Shown here in pieces: positions 50,401-62,400 of a stretch of 64,000 nucleotides of DNA (its first letter is position 1; each line of letters opens with the position of its first letter). A program made the position numbers and the translations under genes. Source of the stretch: Crotophaga sulcirostris (Eukaryota > Chordata > Aves > Cuculiformes > Crotophagidae); assembly GCA_013397455.1 (NCBI GenBank), contig VYZB01000534.1, positions 125,234 through 189,233 of the forward strand, written 5' to 3'. The notes below the pieces were generated by a model. It saw only the letters and a list, made by a program, of their open reading frames with translations, was not told where the DNA came from and did no database searches.

Positions 50401-53400
50401 TAACTGACCCATGCAGTTTATTGGTAAATATTGTCAAAACAAAACACCTGGAAACCCCAGAGCTTTTGGAAAGATCCTCCCTCAAGCGCTGAACTGAGTT
50501 ACCTAACATCGAAGTAGGCACAGGGTACTGCAGGAAGTGTTAGAAGGGGTGAACATAAAGCCTAAACATTTGGTTCTTTTCAAAATACACATGCATGTGA
50601 AAATTCCTTCTGCTGGTCAGATTCAAATTTTGATGTCCTATTCAAAAAAAGTTCTTTACGAGTTCCTTATAGAGGCTAAATACATTCTGATCAATAGTGC
50701 AGCTATTTTCTCAGTAGTTCTAACAGACACCACCTATCAAATTTCACAATTTGACAGCACAAATAGGTTCTCCTCAAATACATTCTTCAGTTCCTTGCAA
50801 ATTATCCCAAATCATCAGGTACAGACTAGTAATAATGGAAGAAGAGGAGCACTCATGCTAAAATTTCTGCTGGAAAAAATGAATTACTGATTTTCAGTAA
50901 TGGCTGTTATAAATGCAGCTTTTCAGCATTTATAACAATTTATAAGAATTGAGATTCTTGGCTCAAATGTTTATACAGTGGGTGCATCCTAGATACCAAA
51001 ACCAAAAAGTCTCTCTGATCTCACACTCCAGAATAAAAAAAAAGCTACTTCAATTACAAAATATTTATCTGAGACATGTTCACTGCCAGCAGTGTACGAC
51101 ATTACCGTTGCTATTGGTCCATCAACGTGATAGTCTAAACTGAAGACATCCCATCCAGTGTCCCCAGGAGAGACCTGTATTAGAAAGATACGCTACTTTC
51201 AGTGCATAATAAGCATACTAGTGCTGAAGACCAACTCTTGCTTAATCTTTCATCATCCATAGCCTTTGAAAAATCAAGCATCCACATCAATATGAGATAA
51301 AAGAGCTCCTTGTCAGAAGCAGTACATTAAGCAAAAATGAATCAAAGTTTGACACAAGGGTGGGATGCATATCACCCAAATGTTGATGTTTGTTAAGGTC
51401 AATGTTCTTCCATTGAAGCTTGTAAAAGAAATGAAGGGAAGGGAAAACTTCTCAGGTAGGACTCAGTCTAAGTTACAGACTTATTTCAGATGCTACTGTA
51501 CATCAGTTAAGTCCCACCTCTGGGAGTGGAGCTTTTTCATTAACTCAAGTTTCTTAGCAGAAGTCTCCTTCATGAAATGCACTTTCACTGCTTCACTATT
51601 TGTAACTACTGGTGACAAAGACATCACCCCCCAGATTATTGTAAGAGAAACAGCAGAGGGAGCTGCTTACAGAACCTCAAATCAGGGCCACCAACATCAA
51701 TTACTGTTAGACCCCAAACAGTCAACTTTGTATTGTCAATGAAATTGCTGTAAACCCACAGGTTGAAATACAAACAGAACAGGCAGGAAACAAGAAAAGA
51801 AGACTTACTGAATGAGGTTTACATAATTCAAAGTAGACTTTAGTGGAAAAGGGGAAAGGGAAATGTATTTACTGTATACACATTTGAAAATTTTGTTTCG
51901 TATAGATGTCTGCATGTATACACACACAAAAAGGTATGTTTCAGGTCAGAGTAAGCACAATGCAACAGACCTCCAGAAGTCGAACATCCAGTCGTTTGAG
52001 AATCTCGGGATTATCAAACTGGGCATTAGTTGCTCTCACTGCTGTTTCAAGGATTCCAGTCAGATTATGTTGATATAAGGTTGTAGCTGGCCGTGCAAGC
52101 TCTGGCCTGGTGGTTATGAAACAAACAGTCATGGCATATTACTGAGATATTCTGCAGCAGCAATTTCATGGTAGCTGCAGTACACAGTGCAACACTTTTC
52201 TGACAAACTTTTTAAACCTCTTATGTTTCTCTTTCAGTCTTAACCACGGAGAAAACCAATGAGCAAAATATTTCAAACTGTCCATTCATGCACAGCTATA
52301 CGCCTGAACACCAGCACGGGGAGTAACTTTATCCTCATTTAATGCCAATAATTTGAAATTGCTAGGATCACTAGCATAACTATTCTGTAATTTCAGCTGC
52401 ATTCATACCTAAAATGAGGCAGATTACATCATTAACAAGTCAAACCAATAATTTCATTTCAGTTTTGAGACTTACCAATAGCCATCTCACAGTCTTAAAA
52501 GCGCTGACAGAAGCACACAAACCCCCACGCCCTCTAAACTTAAACTCAAACTTTCAAAAGAGTTGCAACATGCAAGTAACAAGCACCTTGCACTACTTCT
52601 CCCCATGGTCGGTACTGGAAGGCCCCTCACTGCCACAAACGTAATTGTGACTCCACAAGACAACCTTATTCTGTTTCACACGAATTTCCACTTAAAAAAG
52701 CGTGGTCACATAGAAATCAATGCTTATAAATATCTAAGGGGCAGATGCCAAGAGAATGGGGCCAGACTCTTCTCAAAGTCCTGTTGGTGGGCACAAGGGG
52801 CAATGGGTCCAAACTGAACCACAGGAAGTTCCACCTTAGCACAATGAAAGAGGTCTTTACTGTGAGGGTGACAGAGCACTGGAACGGACTGTCCAGGGAT
52901 GCTATGGAATGTCCTCTGGAGATATGCAAAACCCACCTGGACACATCCCTGTGCAACCTGCTGTAGGTGAACCTGCTTCAGCAGGGGGGTTGGACTGGAC
53001 GATCTCCAGAGGTCCCTTCCAACCCCAACCATTCTGTGGTTTGGTGAAATCGTCACCAGACGATGTTGGTTTTGATTTACAAACAAGTTAATGGAACCTG
53101 TATTACAAAGCCTGCCTTCTACACCAAAGGAAAGTTTTGTAAGGGACATTTCTGGGAGATCAAGTTTCATCATCATGTAAAAGCAGTGAGCTTGCAAATA
53201 CACTTTAAGAACTGAAACTGATACTAGTGGGTGCACTTGAGTGCTTAAAAAAAAAAGGTTGATGAGGCATCAATTAAATTTTTAAAAATGCACTGAGGGG
53301 TTTTGACACAATGTTCTGGATCGAACACCTCCAAAATATAAAAGCCTAAAATTCACAGCAATGCTAACTAGTGGCATCAAAAGCAACAGAACTTTTCAGC

Positions 53401-56400
53401 TTAAACTTGCTGGCAGAAGCAAGAGAAATGCCAACATCCTCAAAGCTGTCACAAGGCCAGCATAAAGTTATCTATGTAAGTGCAACTTTTCAATACATTG
53501 TGAAATGGTGCTGTATATACTTCCTACCAAAAAAGAAGGAAAAAGTTTAAGCCTCAGGGTCAAAGAAATTAAATCCCAAACAGAATTCAGAAGTTGTTCA
53601 ATTAAATCTTTGAGATACTTAAAGGGTTATCTTCCAAATCAACACAGTTTCTGTGCTGAACGTGTACATTTGTAAGCATCAGAAATTCAACATAATTACC
53701 CTTCCTACTCTCTTACTTGAGCAAGTCCATTAAATGCCTGATAAAGTCCCCTTGACCAAGTAGTAAGTAGCGTCTCATGGCCTGCATGTGTTCCAGTAAA
53801 TTGTACTTCTTATTGAGAACATCTAACAGGTATTTGCTGGTCTCAAAATAAGCTGCATCAATTTTCTCTTGAAATGCATTTTCCAGATCTGTGAACAAAT
53901 CAGCCGCTAAAAAAAAAAAGGTTAAAATTAAATCACTATTTTTCCAAAACTAAGGCAAACAAGCTTTGCAATTAAAACACAAAAGCAGATAAATTGTGAT
54001 TCATTCTGATACACTATATTATACATTTGGCATACTCAAACCGAAAGCAAGTCTAAAGCACTTCATACTTCAACATTATTATTTTTAATCTGTGCCCAGC
54101 TTGTACTTTCCAATAAGAGCTCATACTATTTCATCACTTTTACACAGAAAGTGATTTTTTTTTAGCTTGTTGAAATACTGCAATTTACAGAATCAAATAA
54201 TGTGAAGGAGATGTAAAAGCTCAGAGTTATGGGGAATGCTTTGTTGGCAGGGTCTAAATCAGGAATCGCTTTTAAAGGCAGGGGGAAGAGAAACTGAAGA
54301 ATCATTCAGAACATTCAACAGAAGAGAGTTGCCACGTATAAGTCATAATGAGAGAGGAGGGAACATGCCTATGGACATGGCTCCATTATCTGGAGACAGC
54401 AAGCAACCTGATGCTTCCTTGCCCATGTTTTATGCAGGGCAACTTGGGATCAGAAAGCAGGATGCCACCCGTTAGTAGGAAGCATATATCACTCTTTTCT
54501 ACAACTACAAGCTTATTAAGAAAGGGACTGAAATAAGGCTGTTATGAGACAGCAGGAAGTGTGGCCTCTTCAGGCAACATGGAGCAAAACTCCAAATAGC
54601 AGACTGCCAACTATAGTAACATTCAGACCTTCCTCAGCATTAAAGGGCATAGCCCAAGTTTCAACAATTTTTAATTACACAACTATTGCTCTCAAGGTAA
54701 AAAAAATTACGATCCAGGTACCAAATTGGCATAAGAGAGTGCACTGCCTGCTCCTGGATTATTTTCAACCTATACTGCAGACAGGAAAAATTAAAACGAA
54801 GTTTCATGTTTTTCTGATGAGATTCAGCCTCAATTAATAAAATGCTTTTAAGTTGAAGACATAAATAGTGGTTCTAATAAAGAAGTCACACTTTAATGAG
54901 GGAAACCTCAATGTCTGGTTCAATCACATTCCCTAAGGTTTCCAAACTCGTTCAGTAACCTGTGAAACTCTCCATACGACACCAAAAACACAAGCGCATG
55001 CATAGATGTCAAAGAGAGACACAGCTGTGCACAAAATCCCTACACCAGGAAAAAACTACTGAGTCAAGTAATGTGCATGAACACTAGCAGATGTGAGAAT
55101 TAATACAGCCTGTAGTAAGGAATCCTCAAAGCGCCCTTTCCAGTCACTGACAGCAAACCAGGAGAGACAGCTCACCAAGGTCTCTGCTCACTCTGGTCAA
55201 GGCAGAGATCAAGTGTGATCTGACAAAGCAATTGTATTGCTCAGGTAAGGAAGCATGCAGCAGTACTCCCAGAGAAACAAGTGCAAATGAAAAAACATTA
55301 GAAAAGCACCACCATAAACACCGTGTAAAGTGGTGAAAGCAGAGTAGCCAAAGGACGTTTCTGCCTTTTCAGGAGCAGCTGGCAAAATGATGATTCAAAT
55401 GCATTTACAGCCCTTATTCACTTAACCCTGATCCCTCTCTGCACTTTTAAGTGCATCTTTGACTAGGCAAGCACTATGCGTGGTACAAAAGTCACATTAT
55501 TAGTTGAAATATTCTTGCAGACATGAATGTGATTTCATTACTATAACATCTTTCATGGAGGCACTCATGCTAAGAGTCTGTGCTGTGAAGAGTTAATACA
55601 AAAGCTAATCCAAGGTTAATCTAAAAAGACAATCCCACAAAACCAAGTCTCAAAGTTACACGTTATAAAATCATATTTGAGTACAGGGATAACAGAAAAG
55701 ATAAAAGTACAAGAAAGTGCAAAGAAGGATGTTTGTAGAAAACTAAGTAAAGAATTTGACAGTATCACAAATGTTTAGATAATTCTTCTCTTGGCTAAAG
55801 ACAAATATACTAGTGAGATATAATTACACTTCTAGAAACTATGTACAAAAAAGCATCAGAGAAATTATCCCAATGATCTAAATCTTAACAATTAAGTCTC
55901 TCTTTGGTATGTTAAACGAGTTATAAAAAGATGTTAGAGTAGCAAAACATCACCTCCCCCAAAAGAAAGCAAATTGTCCTTTATCTCAGACGTAGCAGCA
56001 TCCTACACATTACCTTACCTTCCTTGCATAGTATTGACAAATAAAGTCTCCTTGTTTAAGGTGTTTATTATTTGGTATCTTTTATCATAAAAATGTTAAT
56101 CTCATTGCAAAGAATATGCCATCAACGTATAACCACAAGTGGTATATAAGTTCTCATTAAAATTGATATCTCTTCTAAATAGAAAGAAATAACCTGAAAG
56201 AATTCAGTGAAGTTTTGGATGAACTTTAACCTCAATTTTAAGTAATAGTTGAAAATAATTTTATTAACCTTCTGCATACTCAATTTTCTTCTGACATATT
56301 ACAGTGGTAGAGTGCATTTATAGAAAGGTCCCTGTTCTGCTGTTTCTACTGCTTATTCTTTTATTTAGAACTAATCTATTATTTACTATTATTCTTATTG

Positions 56401-59400
56401 TAGCACTCAAGAATATCCCTGCCCCCACCCCAGCCCTCTTAATAAAGGTCAGCTGAAGGCAGACTGGTTTCATTCATAAATCTAGAACATTAAAAAACAT
56501 CCAGCAAACCTATCAAATTAAGAGAAGTTACACATATGCATCCTTATACATCTTTTGTAAAATCCATTAAATGGATTGTAAAATGCATTAAAATATCTAT
56601 ATTTTAGGGCAGATGGGACTTTTGTACTCTTTCCATCCCACTATCCAAAATATCTCTTACTAAACCACATATTGTACAAAACTCAGTTCAAAGGGAAAAA
56701 ACTGTCTGATACTGTACCATCTTTTGAAGACTCTGTAGATTTTGCCACGGCAATCATTTTTGTGGATGGAGTTTGATCATGACAAACCTGATGCAAGAAG
56801 TTTATAGATTTTCCTATTAGGAGGACCTGAACAAAAAAGAATTTTTTTTTAAGTGATTTTCATGTAAAAAAGAAAACACCAAACAAAAAAGTCACCCACA
56901 ACCACCAGGACAACAGGTTATCTTGTCATCTTTCTATGCTCTTACCTTCACAATCCCAACCACAGCAATCCAGAACTTCAATGCTAACACAAAAAGGTTA
57001 TAAACAAAAACTTCTTTCCCCTTGAGATCTCCTTAAACAAACTTTATCAGCTACCAAATGGAAAGGAGAAACAGTTTTATAATCTTCCTCAGAAAACAAT
57101 TCTAAAATTCTTAAGACCATTATTCATTGTTAAATTTGGTCTCTATTTTCTTAATGGATATCTAAATATTAGCTTAGGGCAAGGAAACCATCGGCAGATT
57201 AACTTTTCGATTCATACCTTTTTTGATTGTTCCATTGTAATAAAAGAAGGGATCATTGATTTCCTCAAAGTGTATTTGTCATGCCACAACCGATCAGTTT
57301 TAACTGTAGGATCTGAAGCTACAAAAAACTGCAGAGAGAAATAAGTATTAAAAAAGATCAATGTAAACTCTTTCCCCCTAGTGCAGGGATGTCAAACTCC
57401 CAGTTCCCGTTGTTCTCCCGCTCCTGCAGTGTAACACACGTCAGACACTGCACACGTGCCCAGCGCTGGCAAGAGCGCAGGGACAAGGAGCTCAGTGCTG
57501 CCATCGGGTACAAACAAGGTGCTGGGATGGATAAAACAAGGGGGAGGGCAGGATTCAGCCCGCGGGTGTGAGTTTGACCCCCCTGCTCTAGTATTTCGTT
57601 TCTGCATTCAGAAAACTGTAAAAATACTCTCAGTTGTTCTTTGAGCTAGAAAAGCAAGAAAACCCAACACTTTATTCACACATGCGGAATTGTCGTAGTA
57701 ATGAATATGTTAATTATATGTTGACTGATATGAACTCTGGAGAAAATAATTAAAGCCCACATAATTTAATGTCCTCTGTATGTTATGAAACCTTGACTAT
57801 CTCAAGGTAAATTTAAGTGTACTATCTTTAAAAAACAACCACCTTGAAATACAGAAGTGTACAGCACTTTCTGGCAATTATTTATGCAGTTAAGATAGGA
57901 GATGAAGTCCAGAATATAAGTATAATATGATTTTATTTTATTAGTTCTATTTTTACTCAAGGCCCTTTGGATTTCCTCCTATTTTAACAGATGCAGAACT
58001 GCAGAAAAAAAAAATAACCCAAGTTACTAGAATGTGCCGTTACACAAGTTGAAACAAATAACTCTGTAGAGGAACTCTGAAACCACAAACCTCTTCTACC
58101 CAATTTGAAAAACCAAAGTTATTTATGAAGCTGAGGGTAACAGTAGGTAATTATCCTGGTTTCCACTAGGACAGAGTTAATTTTCTTCCCAGTAGCTGCT
58201 ATGTTTTGGATTTAGTACAAGAATAATGTTGATAACATATAGTTCTTTCGTTGTTGCCAGGTAATGCTTATGCTCGGCTGGGATAGAGTTAATTTTCTTT
58301 CCAGCAGCCAAGGTGCTTCACAGTTAGTATGAGCAGAATGTTGATAATATACTGATGTTTCTAGCTGGTGCTAGAATTCCTTCAGTTTTCTTTTCAGTTT
58401 CTTTCAAGGACTCTTTCAGTTTCCTATGCTCACTAGGCAGGGGCACAAAAAGCTGGGAGGGAGCACGACCAGGCAGCTGACCCAAGCTAGCCAGATACTC
58501 CACACCATGAAACATCACACTCAACATATAAATGGGAAGTTGGCTGGGAGCCAGGGTTCACTGCTCAAGGTTAGGCTGGGTACCATTCATCAGGCAGTGA
58601 GCAATTCATTATGCAGCACTTGTTTTGCATAGTCCATTATTAATTATTATTTAGTATTATTACTATTATTGTTGTTGTTATCATCATCCTTACTCTCTCT
58701 TCCTTTGTTCTCCTATTAATCTGTCTTTATCTCAACTCAAGAGTTTTCCTTTTTCCTCAGTTCTCCTTTCTATCCCACGGTGGGTGAAAAGGGGAGAGTG
58801 AGAAAGTGGCTGTTTGTTCCTAGTTGCCGGCTGGGGTTAAAACCACCACAGTAGTCAGGGTAGAATATTCTGAACTTTATTCCAAATACTAGGCTCGCAT
58901 TCTAAACAGTTAAAAAGAACTCCATATACATTACTACTGTTAGCAGGAAATGCAAGAAAGATTACTTTGTCTCTCTTCAGAAGCAAGCAGCTATTGTTAT
59001 TCCACCATTCTGCCTCTACTAAACAGACCCAGGGTAAGATTCATTGAAGACAACACACTGCACCATTGCAACCTCCAGATATCACACTGACTGAATCCAG
59101 GAAGAGAGTCACATTTCATGTTATGATTGTATGTTTTACTTACTCATATGTTATACATTTCCATCATGGTCTACTTTCCAAATTCTTCTCTAAGCTTCCC
59201 ACAATTTTAACTCTCAGAAAGCAAATGAACAGAGAAAATATTGTATCATACATAGATTACCTCATGGTATGTATCTTCCAGCTCTCCATCATAAATCCAG
59301 CGATAAAGGAAATTCAGCACAGGATGGGATACTAGGCCAAGAATGTGCTGAACTAGAGATCTCATGTAGGGATCTCCTGTTTTAGTATAGGCGTGAACTG

Positions 59401-62400
59401 CTGAGGCAAGTTCACCCCCTTTTCTCCCTGTAAGAACATAGGGGAGAGGGACAGAAACATATGAAGGAAAAATATATACACTACCGTTAAATTTAGCAAT
59501 TATTGATTTTAACTAGTCATGTGTCACTCACAGCTTGCTGAACAGCAATTCTAAAGCATAGCAAAAGCACAGTTTTTAATATTGACAGGGCATTCCTTGG
59601 TTGAATCATTAATTTCACTGAAGTATTAAGCACAGTTTCCTGACACTGTATATCATCTGCTTTGTGGTAGCTTGGAGGAATTCAAATTTCAAGGCATCAA
59701 ATTACACATAAAAGTTTACTTCATGCTTCTTTTCCTCCCCACCTTATGTTCTTATGTTTTTCTCCTCTCCTGTACTTAACACTTTCTCACTCAACTTTTC
59801 TCAGTTGTTCTGTGTGCACACATACACACAAATATCCCTTTCCTGCTTCTTGGTTATAGTTGCCTCACAGCTCCTTCAGGCAATATCGCCCGTCATCTTG
59901 CAATTGAAAAGGGACTGCTCCCCTGCTTCTCCAAAAAATAGATCTAGTACTTGTTTTGTTGTTATGCTGCACAGCTTAAAAGTTCCTTGCAGCACGGGAT
60001 TAATTTTTCATGAATGACTTAAATATAAAGCCCACTTTAAAAAAAAATTATTCCAATAATCAACATAGAGCAGATGATGTAAGCTTTTCTTGTTCATTTC
60101 TTGTTCAAGATACTCTTTCCAAAGGGCTAAAATCTCCATTATTTTTCAAAGTCAGGAAAACTGAAGTACCCCTCAAGGAGGAACATGGCCTATAGGCTGA
60201 TTACTGGCCAAAGATTTCACTAATTCTGACACTACTCCTCAGTTGCTTCTTGTGGATTGCCAACACAGCCACACACTTTGCAAACTTGTAAAGTTTCATC
60301 ATTTCACATTAATCTGCAGACAAGTTGCAAATCACTTCCATATGTCATCACAGAGAGAGGAACAGAATAATACTCATATACAGAGAAGAAATTGAGCCAA
60401 CCATTTCATACTGTATTAGTGGGGGTTTTCCACAGTACTACGTTATCTGAAAAATAACTAAAATTTAATAGTTGAAAACCACTAAAAGTGAGTGCTTAAA
60501 ATTTCAAGGCCTTCTTAAGTACGTTCAGGTTTAAAAACAATCCAAGAAGTCTAAGTGTATAAAAAAAAGCACCAATACACATCACAACTTTGCTTAAACA
60601 AAAGTAGGGAGAATCCTGTGAATTAGCTACTCAAAAATTACTAAAATATAACAGTAATGTTACTGAGATCCACTTTAGGAAGGCACAACAATGCACACAA
60701 TGTAAACTCTTGAGAAAAGTTAAATGAATGTTAAACAGACCTTGACAGTGATCAACAAGTGCCGCAAGCGTCTTTAACCTTATTTTAGGATCATATGTCC
60801 AGACTAGAAGACGTCGAAGTGTTAAACTGCTCTCAAGTCCCAGATTCACACCCTGATCATCTTCCAATTGCAACTGATCAAATTAGAAACAGAAAGACAC
60901 ATCAAGCAACAAAACTGGCAAAGCTGAAGCCAAACTGCTGTTTCATAGATATGATCTCTAGTTAAGTTTTTTACTAACGCACTTGAAATACCCAGTATTA
61001 TATGTTCTTGCATTAAATCATTGGGCCAAAATCCATGAGCCATACAAGTAAAACAGAATCAAGTGCAAGTGAAAGGATAGAGACAAGGAGAAATGTAACA
61101 GCACAGAGAGAGGCTTACTCTGAGTCAAGAAGTATCAGGTTAGGAAACATTAAACAAACTGGATATATCTAAGCCTGAGACCTGATGGGATGCACCCACG
61201 AGCGTGGAGGGAACTGGCCAGTGTCACAGCAAGGCCACGTGCAATTATCAACATCACAGCAATCAGAGGAGGTTCCTGACAACCAGGAGAAAGCAAATGT
61301 CACTCTTCTCTTCAAGGAGGATCCATAAAACTCCACACCAGTGATATTCATCTCATTCCGTGTGATACTGACAAAACAACTAATCCTGGAAACCATTTTC
61401 AAACATATGGAGGACAACAAGCTTTCTCAGGAAAGGAAGAGGAAGGGGGTATAGTTGTGGTGATGGAATATGCTATCCCAAACAAGTGTTTAGTGTGCTG
61501 AGGATCTGCTGCCCAGAAAGCGGCTGGACATCTGTCTGTGGATGTGAACCAGTGATTGAATTCCTTACATTGCTTTGCTCGCGTGCATAGCTTTCGCTTT
61601 CCCTATTAAACTGTAACAAACTTGATTGATTTGTCTTTTTGCCTTTCTTTTATTTTCTCCCCATCCTCCAAGTGACAGGGGTGAGTGAGGTTGGGTGGGT
61701 GCCTGGCTGTTTGCCAGGATCAGACCATCACAAAGGCAAATGCAGTTTGAAAATAAGTGATGCCAGAACTTTCCTTTTGTTGTCCCTTTAGATGCTTCCC
61801 CTCCCACCAGACTCCTCTCCTCTTTTGAAAGATTTAGTGGAGCACGAAAGGTAGAAGCAGCTGCATTTTAGAAAAGCCAAACATACTTTCACGGTCAAGA
61901 AGCTTTAGAAGTTATAATAAATCAAAGCTCCTGCAACCCAAAAGAACAAACGTATTTTGGACAGAGCAGGAAATAATTACAAAAGAGAAACTGGGTAGTA
62001 GTCAGGAAAAAAAAAAGCAAAAAGTATGTATGACAGGTATTCCAAAAGTCAGGAATGTTAAAGAACTGCAAATGAGTCAAAAGGAACGTATGCTTTGAAA
62101 ATGCTTACAGAAGCCTATGACTGAACTACGGATTTTTTTTTTTAATTGGAATTTTAAATACCATTTTAATTTAACTTTAGGTCAATTCTCAGAATAAATT
62201 TTTCTCGAGTACAAATAATGAACTCCTTGAAGTCCCATATAAAAAAAAGTAAGTAGAAGGAAAAAAAAAATCCCAATTTTATTTTAGAACTAGCATCTAG
62301 GTGCGCTCACCTATAAATATTTGTGGAAAAACTGCAAGATTATCAGCACTGAGTTAGTCTATACACGAAGGAAAAATAATAAAATACAAATATATTTCTA

